DNA of 64,000 nucleotides, from contig CM055097.1 of NCBI GenBank assembly GCA_029204225.1, positions 49,098,153-49,162,152 of the forward strand, read 5' to 3'. This document shows positions 23,262 to 35,665 of this stretch, in pieces. The number at the start of each line of letters is the position of its first letter. Position 1 is the first letter of the stretch. The notes under the pieces are model-generated. The model ran no database searches. It saw nothing but the letters and a program-made list of their open reading frames with translations, and was not told the DNA's origin. The DNA comes from Diphasiastrum complanatum. Its lineage: Eukaryota > Streptophyta > Lycopodiopsida > Lycopodiales > Lycopodiaceae. Made by a program: the position numbers and the translations under genes.

Positions 23262-23937
23262 AGTTTGATACCATGTGAAAACATCATATCCAAAACATGC
23301 TTAATGGATCAATTTATCTTTGGCTAAATTTGAGTGCACATCTAGATTCATTGACAAGCTAGAAATCATGCATCTACCATGCTAGAACTTGGAAATACAT
23401 CAATATCTCATTAAAATCACTAAAATCCAGTATGGTACTATCCTTGTCCATACAATAGCATCGATAAAACAGCATTCACATATGTGGATTTAAGCTACAC
23501 AAGAAAACTTACATTCTACACATTAGAATTGAAGATATCAAGAGAAATATGCAAGAGATAGATATAGGATCAATGAAGGTAGGTTTTCCATACAAAATGA
23601 AAAAAAAAAAAAAAAAGATCTATTTTATCCACATAGATACATCTATCAATAGAAGCAATAGTGTCACTTGGCCACTTGGCAAATATTGCCCTAACATGGT
23701 AGTTTCTAGGTACTTCACCAAAAACCTAGATTTCTATGACTAGATGCAATGTATCTATATCAACCAATAAAAGTAGGTCCAAATCTGACCTTATCAACTG
23801 TTCTACTTGCTAAAACTATTAAGGACACCATTTTTAGGCTTTACTGACACAAAAAAAAATCTATCTATAAGTTGAAATTTTACTTTGGCCTCAAAATTAC
23901 CAAATTAGATCAACTTAACTACTTGACATTTTTCATA
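23262..23937 (-). repeat. Probable copia-type 5' LTR with adjoining PBS (minus strand)
   Basis: 23262-23273 on the minus strand reads TGGTATCAAACT, a partial match to the initiator-tRNA PBS, directly followed by an LTR-like terminus whose plus strand is TGTGAAAACATC at 23274. The far end resembles other LTRs here (..TTGACATTTTTCA near 23935). No partner LTR was found, so the borders are inferred. Confidence 0.5.
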
Positions 23938-24159
23938 GGTCCTAACCACCATCAAAAGTGGTGCCCCTTGACTCTTTTGGACTTTTTGAATGGACCAATT
24001 CCCCACCAAAAAAGGCCCTAATAGATTGAAAATTGTATGTCGCAATATGGACATACAACATTGCCTACAAGATCAGTACCAATCGTACCCCTTACTTTAA
24101 ATTAGTTTAAGGACAAGAATGTGTGTTGCCTTTAGAAATTGAGCTCCCAACTATGAGAT

Positions 24160-24515
24160 CATGGCTCATGATCTAGGAGAAAAAGCTTCATTGAAACATC
24201 AAATAGACTAAATACAAGAATTGGATGAACATCACCTAGCTTCCATGACCCATCAAGAAACTCACAAAAAGTAGATGAAGGTGGTACATGATAAGAAGCT
24301 ATCAGAATACAAGTTTACCCAGGGACAACTAGTTCTCTACTATGATGTGAGAAATGATCTTATGCCTTAAAATTTGGACATGAAATGGAGTGGACCTTAT
24401 ATTATTCAAAATTTTTATGTAAACAACACTGCCAGGTTAGTAAGACTAAATGGGAAGATTTTATTTGAACATCAAGTGAATCTTGATAAACTAAATACAT
24501 ACTATACTTAGGTCC
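24160..24515 (+). pseudogene. Ty3/gypsy integrase C-terminal relic (plus strand)
   Basis: The plus strand reads LDEHHLASMTHQETHKK, VVHDKKLSEYKFTQGQLVLYYD, then NLDMKWSGPYIIQNFY, ARLVRLNGKILFEHQVNLDKLNTYY. This is the block typical of the integrase C-terminal region of plant gypsy elements (..W.GPY.I...). Two in-frame stops. It runs toward the LTR at 25751, to which it probably belongs. Confidence 0.75.
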
Positions 24516-25734
24516 TATACAATCTATAATAGTTTTGTGTTTATTTTCAGGTCTACAACATATAATGAGCTAGGGAGAAAGCTGAAAGCTATCTGAGTAT
24601 GTCAAGAGAGCATATCAGTCATAGAGGGTCAGTCCAAGAGGGAAGACCTGAGTTGACACAACCTTTAACACAAGCTATAATTTCCTATGTACAAATTTTT
24701 GCATGAAACTCTCAAGTGGCCGATATATGGATAGATTCACGAAAGTTGTGAGATTGGAATGTGAATAAGAACTCTACATTCTTAGCCTTTCTATGGACCC
24801 AACAAACAATTCACTATGTACCCATTGAGTGACTACAAATATGAATATCTATGTCACTCACATTACGATCTGGACAGCCCATTTTTGTAAATTAACATCA
24901 TAGATGATTGGATTTTAGAGGATCTCACCACAACCGTACCCCTCCATCACACAGTCTACTTATAGTGTCTAGAAGATATCACTCAATGATAACCAACTTC
25001 TTTGGGAGGTTAGATTGGGAGAGGTCATTGACTTGGTGACAACCACATCTGTTGCCAAACGTAGCATCAACATCTCTCTAGGCAAAAAAGAAAATGTCAT
25101 ACATGTACATAAGTATAGCAAACTGCCCAGTCCACTATGCAAAAATCCCTATAGCTAGTTTGTTCACTCTCATAGTTGATGGAATATGTAGGGGCCAAAA
25201 TAGGGAAGGAGCCACAAAAAGATACCAATACACCACCAAATTGGCCCATCATTCCAAACCCTAGCGGCAGAAATAACCAAACAAATTTTTAGTACGCCTT
25301 GGAGCTGTTTCACCACAGGCACCACCAATCGGTTGATTCAATGGTGCGACTCAGCACTCAACTTCAAGGAGCTTGCTTTCCTTAGTACCCTCGATTCCTT
25401 TGGGACCACTCCTTGGGTCCTTTGTTTTTCGACCCCAACACCCTTTTCCCCAGCCTCAAATGCTACGATCAGTTAATCATGGCAAAAATCTATTATCCCG
25501 CAGCAATGACGACGTCCCAACATGCAACACGAGTGGAAGAGTGGCAATGCTCTCAACGGTTGCCCCATAGATCACATGTGTTTGCTCCCCTTAAAGACAA
25601 TACAACTCTATGAGCCCAGGCAATGGATGGCTACAAAAAATTCATCCAAGAAATCCAAAAGGGCAATGAAGCATAGGATGTCGAGCTGTAGGAAGCGCTA
25701 TTCAAGTGAATTGCCATGGGATTGGCAACCATTT
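24516..25734. other. Non-coding 3' region between gypsy pol relic and LTR
   Basis: No domain seen. Small plus-strand frames at 25373-25776 overlap each other and lack family signatures. The location between pol end and PPT fits an element with a long 3' untranslated region. Confidence 0.45.
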
Positions 25735-25750
25735 AGCAGGGGAGGGGGAG
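25735..25750 (+). other. Polypurine tract
   Basis: AGCAGGGGAGGGGGAG directly precedes the LTR start TGTGGGGGCTCG. Confidence 0.75.
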
Positions 25751-26643
25751 TGTGGGGGCTCGAATACAAGGCCTAAGGGGCATTTCAATGGAGCCTAGGA
25801 GTATTAAGGAAAGAAGTACCTTATAGGAAAGTAGAGCATGTAAATAAGATTTTGTGTAATTAATGGCCCAAGTATGGCATCTTGCGTGTATAAGCCCATC
25901 TTGAAGAGCCCGTCAGTAGTTAGTTGCGTTAGGCCCCAAGTATGCACCCTGCATGCATAAGTCCAACTTGTGGTGCCATTAGTCACTAGCGGCAAGAAAA
26001 CAATTTTGGAAAGTCTCAAGGTTTTAGCTTAGACTTAAAAAAGTTTGTAAAAGTCAAAGTCAAATTTTCTAGAATGGAACTTGCATTGCATATTGAGACC
26101 TGAAATGTCTTGTCCCATAAGTAAGTGTAGGAAGGCAACTCCACAAGCTTCCATAAAGAGAAGCCCCTTGTATGAGATTTTCATCCTTTAAAATGCAAGT
26201 GAGCTAAGTGTTGCCATTTTTGGATCCACTTGTGCTAACTTTGGTGTGTGGCTAATTATAGTGTGGCTTTGTGTTTATTGTTTTCATTTCTAAGTTCTTG
26301 CTATTTTAGCCCATGTTGGCATATGTGCTTAATCATTGTGTGTTTTCTAATTTTAGTTAAGCTTTTGAAGAGGGTTTGGAAGAGTGGATGTGAGTGAGTA
26401 GAGAGGGAAAAGAGAGAGAGTGAGAGTGTGTGGAAGTGTGTGTGAGATTTAGCGTGGTTTTAGTTTTAAAGTTAGTGTTATTTGGTTTTAGTTGTGTTTT
26501 CATGGCATTTTGTTTGTAAATAGAAATAGTGTTAACCCTCTTTGTTTTGCATGCATCTCCAAGGCTCCTAGGTTCGAGCCCTACTTTGCATGCTACAAAC
26601 GACTTAGAAGGAGGAGGTAGAAGCCCTCTACTTCTTGACAACA
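25751..26643 (+). repeat. Ty3/gypsy LTR (893 bp) with PPT on the left and PBS on the right
   Basis: Starts TGTGGGGGCTCG after a PPT and ends CTTGACAACA directly before a gypsy-type PBS, so it can act as the 3' LTR of the left element and the 5' LTR of what follows. An AG/GT-rich tract lies at 26395-26450. No second copy was seen in the window. Confidence 0.75.
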
Positions 26644-26644
26644 T

Positions 26645-26662
26645 TGGTGTCATTGCCGGGGA
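26645..26662 (+). other. Gypsy-type primer-binding site
   Basis: TGGTGTCATTGCCGGGGA is close to TGGCGCCGTTGCCGGGGA, the PBS commonly seen in plant Athila/Tat-lineage gypsy elements. It starts one base after the LTR end. Confidence 0.75.
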
Positions 26663-28769
26663 GCCAAATGTTTGCTAAACTTTGTTGTTTTTCACGTTTT
26701 CTACTTGTTTTGTTGTAGGGACTAGTCACTAGTCTTTAGTAGCTACTTTGTAAAAAACTCTTTGCATGTTATGGTTGTGATTTGTATGTGTTGAGCATAT
26801 GTATGGTCATATCATTGATCTAACATCTCCCCACAAAACAGTGCAAAAAAACAACATTCAGACTATTTTTTAAACTAATGAATCTGCCTCCCAAAAATTG
26901 ACTGTGGGAACTTGTCACAAAACTACCAAATAGGGTTTACAATCCCCAAGTGGTGTTTGGAGGCAAAAAACTTCACATCTTGACTTCCTCTCTTAACTGA
27001 AGATGAAACAGACTTTGAACTACCATACTCTCTAGGAACTTACTTTCAACTCAAACACAGTAATATGTGTGAAATGAAAAGTCTAAGACCTCAGAACACT
27101 CACTTCTATCCAATCCTACTTGATTGACAGTGAAAATTGATGAAAATGGTGAAAAAGATATATATGTGCTCACTTTGGCATATCCCAAAGCTGATTTTGC
27201 ACCGGTGCATCCTCTAGATGGGCAAAACAGTCCCACAATGCCATTATGAGAGCCAAAATGTGCCTAAGAAATGTGGGCTTGTGGGACCATATATTAACTT
27301 TCTACTTCATACCATATAGGCTTTCATTATTTTGAAGTTTTGAGCTTTCAAACACAAATTACAAAGTTTTGTTGTTTCAAAATCCATTATTTGAAAGGCC
27401 ATTACTCTTTAAAAAGTTTCTCTTTTTAACATTTGGTCATTCTTCAATGTCAAATGAAAAGGCAATAATGGCCAAAATGGCCCATGAAGTTTGAAAGTTA
27501 ATAAGTGCCATTGTGAGAACCCTATGATTAATCCATATTTTCAGCCTACTAAATATGTGGCCAAAACCCCCTACTAAACATAGCATAAGCCCTAGCTAGA
27601 CTAGACACTAACGCATGTTGCACCCATGGTTTAGATGCCACATAGGACTGGCTAGGGACTTAATTAAAAATGATTAAATCACTAAGTGAGTGAAAAAAGA
27701 GGCTCTTTTTGAGTCCAAAAGGGCCCTAATGATGCATGTTAGACAGAGTTATTTCTATATTTGCACCATGCAATATAATGCATCGTTGTGTATTTGTGGA
27801 TGATGAGTGCGTTGAGTCTGAATAGAGACTACAAGGTACTATATGTTTTCGATGACATCAATTGTACTTGTTTGTCGATTTATTATTTTGTGTCATAACA
27901 ATACTATTATTGTTCAGAGTTTTTTAAATTTATGGTTGACCTATATTATTGCACTAAATTCTAGATTTGCATGTTTCTTAGAAAAACAAGGTGATTTGAC
28001 AAAACACCAAATTTGCAGTTTGCCAATTTAACTTTGAATGGTAAGGATATCATGAAAATGCATTAAAAAAAGTCAACGTAGTGCAAATTCTAAACTCAAA
28101 TGAAAAAAAATGGTTGCATTTTACATTTGAAAGTTCTCCAAAACATGGTCTTGCTTAGTAAATGAGACTTCTACAATATCTACAATGAAGTTGGCTAAGC
28201 AAGTTTTGCATAAAATTTGGTGCTCTTTCAACATCGCAACACAAGTGGTGCCACATTGCTAGATTGATAATATTTAGTCTACTGGAATAGACTACATTGT
28301 TATGGTTTTATTGGTTTCTTTGGTGTCTTGGCCCGAGATAGGGAGAACCCATAACATCAATAATTAAATTTTACCGAAATTGCCAAAATGGCTAAGTTCC
28401 AACCAATAAAAAAAAAGGATTTCAATGCAAGTTCACAATTTGCTTTTTATCAGTATGATGGGACCAACTATTATGAACTTCACCACATTGCAAAGTTGAA
28501 CTCCACCAACCTTTAGTACATTTGGTTTATACTTGAAAGATACTAACATATTACAAAGTTGGAAGTGATCTTCAGCTATGCACAACATGGAGTTCAAGGC
28601 ATAAAAATAAGCTAACACAAATTACTTCATAATTTTGCTTCTTGAATTATAATTTATGTTAGTTGAGAGAAAAAAAAAAGAGTACTTTGTACTTCAACCA
28701 TTCTATTTTATGATCCACCAACATTAAGTATAACGATCACCAACATTAAGTATAACGATCACCAAGATC
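26663..28769. other. AT-rich DNA, no gene recognised
   Basis: Possibly the leader and decayed interior of the gypsy element starting at 25751, but no gag or pol motif was found. A 22-bp direct repeat (CCAACATTAAGTATAACGAT..) occurs twice near 28718-28761. Confidence 0.45.
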
Positions 28770-29231
28770 TTCAAGAATCTTGTCACATGCAAACCAAAAG
28801 GACACCTATGGAGCATATACCACCCAACCAACATGAAAAGGCTAGTCAATACCCTAACCAATTCACCCCCAAGCCACAGTGAATGAATACAAGAGAGGAG
28901 AGGATCTTGGCTGGTGAATCAGAAATTCCAATAGGGGGATGGGCGAGTTTCCATGGTATGTATTCTCTCCAAGAGGAGAGAATATTCTCCTTAGGATCCC
29001 CATGCAACCTATAATAAGCTATTGACCTCCTATTCTTGCATTATAGCAGTCATACACCATGCAAGTGCTCTCATGTCCAAATATAGGTCTGGGCCCTCAT
29101 ATGATTATTAATTACTTTATTGACCACGCCTGGAATGACGTCGCATAACTAATAACCACATACAACTGGAGTGACCGGCTATCCACGTCAAGAATTATTC
29201 CGATTCCCTTGTATAGGACATAGACATAACA
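28770..29231 (-). repeat. Diverged relative of the gypsy LTR at 7937-8902
   Basis: Shares ACCACCCAACCAA, CACCCCCAAGCC, GGGCGAGTTT, ATGACGTCGCATAACTAATA and the LTR start TGTTATGTCTATG (minus strand, at 29231), with clear divergence. A single copy, not duplicated. Confidence 0.7.
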
Positions 29232-29269
29232 TTCTTCTCCTGTAGAACCACTTCTATCTCTAGAAGTGA

Positions 29270-29775
29270 AACCTAGGAAAGTTCTTCTTTATCTTCAGTC
29301 TGTCCCTTCCACCTAATCAAGCACTCAAAGACAGAACGATCTCTAAATTGTTTATCTATGGTTCTGAGAGTACATTTTCAGGTTCCAAACGAACACTAAG
29401 TGATAAGTCCTCCAAATGGGTAAGATCCTCCTCTGAACCAACTACGTCACCTTCATGTAAACATAATTTTAACCGACTTACATGAAACACTAGGTGAGCA
29501 ATAGTCTTGTAATGAAGATCTAGTTCGTAAGCTAAAGAACCAATTTTTCTTATAATCTGAAACAGTCCACAATATCAGGTTGACAATCTATAATGCTTCC
29601 TCATACGCATAGTCTTAGAATCTTTAGATATCCTAAGATATACCCAGTCATCAACTTTAATATCTATGGGAGACCTCTTGAGATCAGCATAGTGCTTAGC
29701 TCTATCCTAAGCACTCCGGATACCATCACGGGCCACTTGCAACATTTCATGCATATCATGCTTTCTTTAACAAAT
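29270..29775 (-). pseudogene. Ty3/gypsy integrase C-terminal/chromodomain relic (minus strand)
   Basis: Nucleotide-level homologue of 8935-9480, in the same order relative to its LTR (28770-29231). Shared blocks include AATCAAGCACTCA.AGA.AG, TTCAGGTTCCAAA, TAAGATATAC(C/T)CAGTCATCAA and GTGCTTAGCTCTATCCT (GTGTTTAGCTCTATCCT in the other copy). Breaks off at about 29775 against unrelated sequence. Heavily mutated. Confidence 0.75.
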
Positions 29776-32150
29776 GTGTTAGTCCTTCAGTCACATTTAT
29801 TTAGGCCTCTTTATCTTTGATATGTCTTTGAATAACTTGTCATTGTCGCAACCTTCATATTCGGTTGTTATCTTCATCAGTTGAGTAGGTTGATTGGGGT
29901 TTTGCATCACAAAATTGTAATTGAAGAAAAATATGTATGTAATAGGGTATTACAAAGATTTACATTCAACCTTGGAAGGGGTCAAGATAGGCATCTCAAG
30001 ATGCATCACAGATTATATCTATTGAAGACTATCAAGATGTGATGGGGTCAAGATTTGAGGAGGAGTATCCTCAACACATGGATGCAAGGGGATCTTCAAG
30101 ATGGATGGCCAAGTCTTTATGGCTCATTTCTCATGGTAAAGGGAGGCAAGTTTCAAGTGGTATCCACTCCAACATCCTCACTTATGCTTCTCTTCCATTA
30201 CTTGATGTACTATCTTGATTTATTGAGATTTTTACATCTCAAAATTCATGTAAGGCAATTCTAGTTATGGATGATGCCTATTGTGTGGACATATTTCTTG
30301 TCATTGATGGCTTAGATATGTTTCCAAAATATTTTAGAAGCAAGATATTGTATCATCAGAAGTATGCTCTTAGATCTGGTAAGAGCAAGAATGAGTTTGA
30401 TACTCACAGTTTGAGAAATCATATTTTTACATGGTTCGAGGCAATTTGTAAACTTCTCCATAGGGTGCATCACTCATCAAACCTAAACTTGACAGGTGTA
30501 AGCAACCAATTAGCTAGAGTTACATCACATTTGAATTTGGCCTAATCATGACAAAACATGTGTACTTGACCATTTGACCTCTAAAGCCAAAATTGGCCCT
30601 ATCACCTAGTGACACCAAGATGCTTGACTAGCAATCTTTATGATACCCCTAAAGTCAACATTATAAACTATTTCTAGCTATTTTACACACATGGGAACAT
30701 GCTCCACACGTGTGTAATGTACTCACAAACATAAAATCATAAAATCACCAAGATAGACTTTTGACTATTTTTCACACTCCGCAAAAACTAGCTTGGTAAG
30801 GTACTAGATCAATCGAGTTTGTGAAATTTTTTGAGTGGATCCTTTGGTATGCATAACAAGTGTAGATCAGCCAAGGGATCCATCATAGCAGCACCCTCAC
30901 CATATCCATGATAAGATTTCTTTGGTAGAAATCATTTGCCAACATCTTTGATGAGCATTCCACCAATTTCCCACTATATCCATGTGCTTCCTCCATGCTT
31001 GATGATGATATTTGATTTGAAAGTACCATTTGCATGAAGATGGCTGCACCATGATGATAATTAGAGGCTTACATGCCTCATAAAGATCACAAAGATCATA
31101 GAGATCAAAATCATAAGATGAGCAGAAGTGTTGATTATCAAGATTAAGCAAACTAGCTTGACTAGTCCACATACTATGAACTTTATCCATGATGGATCTA
31201 ATCTTGAAATCAAATGCAATCTTGATAATCAACACTTTTGCTCAAGGATGTAAGTGTCCTTCAAGGATGATTCACTTAAAGAGAGGCTATTGTTGAGGGG
31301 TCCAATAGGATTGAAGGTTTTACATGTACTCTTCATTTCTATCATAATCTAAGGTGAGCTTTTGAGTCAATTTGGAGATCTCTCAATTTTGTGTGTATTT
31401 CACTTTCTCTCTCTACCCAAGGAGAGGAGCTTAATTTAACTTAGTTTTTTTTATGATGAGCTTCCACACGTGTGAAACTACTACTTTGGTTATGAATGTA
31501 TGCATGTAACTTTGCCTCTTTGCCTTAGATTTCATCAATTGATCTTGGATTTCAATCAATAGAAGATCTAAAGTGCATAAGCTTTGCTTAGAAGATCAAT
31601 TTCACACATTAGGGCATTCCCACACGTGTGAATTTTCACAACTATGTGTGGACCAAATGATGTATAAAAGAATTTTACAATTCATTTTTCACTTTCACCA
31701 GTAGAGGAGAGTGTAGTTTTCTAAATTTATTATCTATTTTTTTTGTTCTGTTTTTTTTTTTTGAGTCTAGTAAGGTGTTTTTATTGTGATCTAAGTGTTT
31801 TCAAGCTATTTTGTAGTGTTTATGGCTAGTCTGTTCCTGACATATAACATAATCTTAATGACATTGGTCACTAACATGTCAGAATTCAAGAACTTGTCCA
31901 TGCAATTATTTTAATGAATAAATATTCAACACATGTATTTCAAATTTGATTGCACACGTGTGGGATAAACTCTGTATAAATTTCATGGACCCCAATCTGG
32001 ACACTTCTTTTTTAGTTTTCACAGACTCTAGATGTCATAAGTATCTATTTTGCTAGTTGTGCATAAGTCCAATATTCATTTCGTACATTTTGGATATTTG
32101 AGCTTCATCACCATCTTTTGGATCGTTGAGGCCACTATTAGATTCTTGTT
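29776..32150. other. Mixed retroelement debris with CACACGTGTG palindromes; no gene called
   Basis: Small frames at 30055-30264 and 30267-30545 (plus) have no recognised family. The segment ending TATTTTTCACA at about 30779, followed by CTCCGCAAAAACTAGC, looks like a minus-strand LTR end plus PPT-like region. CACACGTGTG palindromes occur at about 30704, 31465, 31621 and 31953, as in the LTRs elsewhere in the window. Confidence 0.45.
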
Positions 32151-32523
32151 ATGGCTAGAAGAAAACTACTATCTAGGACTGATCAAGTTCCCAATCCAAT
32201 GCAAGGTCTCGGGTTGCTCAGTATTGGCAAGAGAACATCAATGAGAAGAAGCCGTTGGATGAGAGAGATAAAAAAAATTGACAAAAGTTGACAGAGGTTA
32301 TGATTCCAATGGCTCCATTTTATCATTTGGTACATGAAATTACTAGAGAGAATATGGTTAAGTACAATCATTTTACAGTTTCAGCAATAGTGGTCTTTCA
32401 AGAAGCTTATGAAGATTTTCAAGTTCAATTTTTTGAGGATTGCTTCTTGCTTGCTATCCATGCAAGGCCTGTCATATTATGCCTAAAGATTCCAAGGATA
32501 GAGCAAACCTTCTCACGTGGATG
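32151..32523 (+). pseudogene. Histone H3-like pseudogene, resembling centromeric H3 (CENH3)
   Basis: ATG at 32151 gives MARRKLLSRTDQ..., then MREIKKIDKS (compare LREIRKYQKST of H3). A frameshift near 32286 leads to TEVMIPMAPFYHLVHEITRE, FQEAYEDF, FFEDCFLLAIHARPV. A second frameshift near 32475 restores IMPKD. The order and spacing follow the H3 histone fold (alphaN, alpha1, alpha2, alpha3). CENH3-like hints: IP-x-APF in place of the canonical IRKLPF and a one-residue longer loop 1 between the LVHEI helix and the FQEA helix. No introns are seen, although plant CENH3 genes are usually interrupted, which fits a retrocopy. After IMPKD the frame continues into a Lys/Arg-rich tail to 32643. H3-like identity is secure; the CENH3 assignment is moderate. 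Confidence 0.75.
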
Positions 32524-32639
32524 ACTCGCAAGCAATCGAGACCAAAGAGATCCCAACACCCCGAGACATTCACGAAGAAGGGAATACGTAGTAGAAGGGT
32601 AAAGAAAAAAAAAACAAATAAAAATAAAACTCTTAGAAT

Positions 32640-33988
32640 TTGATAGCTTGACAAGTATTGATACAGAAGAACACATTTTAGAAAAGGTGACTGTGGATAC
32701 TGTATTTTCACTAATTTCTGATCATGATGTACCACAAATGTCTGAGAATACTATAAACAAATTGAATATTCTAGTACATACTCCTTATGATCCAACTCAA
32801 TTTTGAGTTTGATTATTATAATGAATATGAAAAAATTATTAATAAGAAGATTGATGCACTCAATGGTTATTTTTCTCTAACTATCTCAAAAATTGGTTAT
32901 ATGTTATAATTTTATGATTTTATATATAACGTACTTAAAAAGAAAAGAGAATATGTAACAGATGCCATTATAATTGATGGTGGGCTAGTGTTGCTGCAAT
33001 ACATAATCAGTCAAGATTCAAAAAAGAAATTTTTATCATCAATGGTCTTTCTATAAAGCAAAATCTCATGCAAAACATTGAAGTGGTGAATCTTTTGAAG
33101 AAGATTTTTGTATAATGCAGGTCCAACTACAAAACTATTCGTGGTTTCTTATGCATTCAAGTAAGTATTATATTGAGCCTTATTTGTTGTACTACAAGCT
33201 TTACTTTGATAACATGTCAAAAAGTGATCAATAAAAAAATATTTGTTTTGCAAGCTACATTGGAACTTAAATATAATCTCCATGGCCACTATTATTGATG
33301 GGATGGTGAAACCTATTCGCATGAAAATGAATTCTTGTGAGAAGGTTCATAAATTTTTTGATAAACAACTTCTTATGATTCTTGAAGAATTGCCAACTTC
33401 AGCCACATCTATGGCCAGACCAAGAATAATATCAATCAAGTTATCAGCATTAGTGATGAATGTATACAAAATTTTATTTAGATAGACCTTAAATGAAAAT
33501 GATCTAATATTTACTTTTGATGTACACACTTCCCAACAACAAGATACATTTAGTTGCGGGTGGTTTACGCTCTATAATGCAAAGAGATTTTTGAGTGGTA
33601 TAATGTTCAACAAGATACAGTTGATACTGAGCAAGTGAGCAGCACAATTCTTCTTATTTTTTACTTGATATATTTTTCATTTTGAATGTGGCTATATTTC
33701 TTGACTCAATTTTGTTTCTGTTTGCAGTTCTCACTTGGTGTGTACACATGTATGATGTGTACAAATTTAGACAAGATATAATCGGACTCATTCTTACAAA
33801 GGCAATAAAATGTGATCCTAAAAATTATAAGGTTGATTTGGAAGCAAGATCAAAACTAAGAGTCCTTTCGCCTGATGGCACTATTATGGATCACAAAGGT
33901 CTTGTATTTTATCATGAGATATCTATTGTTAAAGAAGAGATCAAGTTGAAGGAGCACAGACCCATTAGGGGAGTTTTGAACTCCAAAA
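32640..33988 (+). other. Unidentified open coding-like fragments, cut by the LTR at 33989
   Basis: The plus strand holds several stretches that read as protein with few breaks: from about 32640 (EFDSLTSIDTEEHILEKV...), after a one-base shift EFDYYNEYEKIINKKID..LNGYF; 33243-33485; and 33700-33988 (KFRQDIIGLILTKAIKCDPK, EARSKLRVLSPDGTIMDHKG). A TTTGCAG acceptor-like site precedes the last block at 33720-33727. No family recognised. The last frame ends because LTR sequence of E3 begins. Possibly a broken host gene or retroelement ORF. Confidence 0.35.
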
Positions 33989-34551
33989 TGTCATGTGCCG
34001 CATATAATTAGCCCATGAGCTTACTAATGAACTGCCAAATATAGCCATGGATCTAAAGTAGAATAGAGTTAGTCATTAAGACAGTTAATAAGGTGGCTCG
34101 AACAACCTCGCTATAATTGAGAATAGCGGAACTGTAATAATGGTTGTAAGGCCCAATTTAGCACAATAAGGCCCCAAACTTATAGTAGAGGCACAAATGA
34201 CCACTATAAATAGCTGAGGTCGTGCTAAATTTGGAGGCTATTGTTCATTTTGTAATTTTGAGTTTTAAGAGATCTTGGAGCTTCTCTTGGAGAGCTTTCT
34301 TCATGAAGAAAGTGGTTCATGTGCCTAAAATCACATGAGAGCTATGATCATGCTCTAGAATCAGGCCCCTATCTTGTGAATGATCAATAATTATGAATAA
34401 AGATACTTTACTTTGCCTAATTTGGTGAAGTTTTGCTACTTTTAGCTATCTTCTTGATTTTTGACTAGTTTCTTGATTTCTTGCAATTCCATTGTAGTTT
34501 GATGTTTAATGAATGGATTAGATGTTTGAATGCTAAGGTTGGCACATGACA
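33989..34551 (+). repeat. E3 5' LTR (563 bp)
   Basis: Direct copy of 37857-38395. The main difference is a ~24-bp stretch (about 34093-34120, GCTCGAACAACCTCGC...) missing from the 3' LTR. Shared promoter-like ACTATAAATAGCTGAGGT. Confidence 0.93.
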
Positions 34552-35359
34552 ATTTTAATATCAGAGCATTAGATCCTTTACCCATCAGATTTGGGGGATT
34601 TTGCTAAATTTGGTAGAGTTTTTTGTTCTAGCTTTCTTGATTTTTCAATTTTCAGCAAATTTTGATTCAATTTTTTACCATCTAATCTTCATTTATTATT
34701 TTTTTATTTTTTTTTCTCCATTTTTGGCCAAACTTTTCTACTGTAATTCTGTAGGATTGTAGATCCCACTCTTAGGTTGAATCTGAGCCAATTTGGTTGA
34801 AAATTGAGGGAGATATGACAAATCTTGTGGAAGAGGTCAAGTTCTAGTTTGAGTAGAGAATTTGGGAAAGAAGCACTTCAATTTTTCATTCTTGAAGTTC
34901 TATTTCTTTGTAGATATTTTTGCAGTTCTTTCATCTTGAAGTTTCATTTTTGTTAAAAATAAAAATAAATAAATAAATAAAAACCTAACCCTACCCTCGT
35001 CAACCCTACCCTCGCCTACTCTAACCCTACCTTTGCACAGGCCTATAACAGCCACAACCGTACCCCATTCCTTCCTCAACTTCCTCAACAGCAGCCTTGG
35101 GCGCATTTAGTCTTCGTTTGAGCTCCTACCTGCATGATGGCAACTCCATCTGATAGCTTGGCGAATCTCTCGTTCAACTTCTTTTCCTCATAATCTTGCT
35201 CAACAGAGATTATGTACATCTGACAGCGAAGTGATTTATGATCAAGCAATAGGTGTCTTCTACATTGACAGGAACCTCCAGAAGCAATTTAGAAAGAAAT
35301 TTGTATTGACGAAGATAGATTAATCTCTACTACAATCACTTCACAACCTTCAAGAAAGA

Positions 35360-35665
35360 TAGGATCAATGCAATGTTCCAGAAGATTATCAAATAGAACA
35401 ACCTCACATGGAAATTTTATGTTGCCCTTTTTCATCCAGCGATACTCCCGATTTCTGCATCAACGATCTGAACACAGGGTGCTTCAAGTAACGATCACTA
35501 ATGACATAGCGCCTCTGATCCCGGCCGACATACACTTGCAAAACAACCGTCAGGGACATCTCCTTTGCTAGCAAACGAGCGTCTATCCTCCACATACTCG
35601 CAAGACTTTGTCCTCAGGGAAGTACGCCCCCGCGAAGGTGAATTACACTCCAAAGATGCATACGC
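35360..35665 (-). pseudogene. SAUR-like (small auxin-up RNA) pseudogene captured inside E3
   Basis: The minus strand reads FASKGDVPDGCFA, then after a one-base insertion VYVGRDQRRYVISDRYLKHPVFRSLMQKS, then after a second one-base insertion PCEVVLFDNLLEHC. These are the SAUR hallmarks: DVP.G..AVYVG, (F/Y)V(I/V)...YL.HP.F..L...S, and IPCEV..F..LL. SAUR genes are small, single-exon plant genes; a length of about 100 codons fits. Two frameshifts make it a pseudogene. It lies antisense to the direction of E3, and the pyrimidine-rich DNA at 35720-36020 would be its upstream side. I infer that E3 acquired a host gene copy. Confidence 0.85.

Noticed and set aside
32425-32735. Minus-strand frames of 83-87 codons
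   Set aside because: They are antisense to the histone-like frame and its Lys-rich tail; composition reflects the poly-A/T tract.
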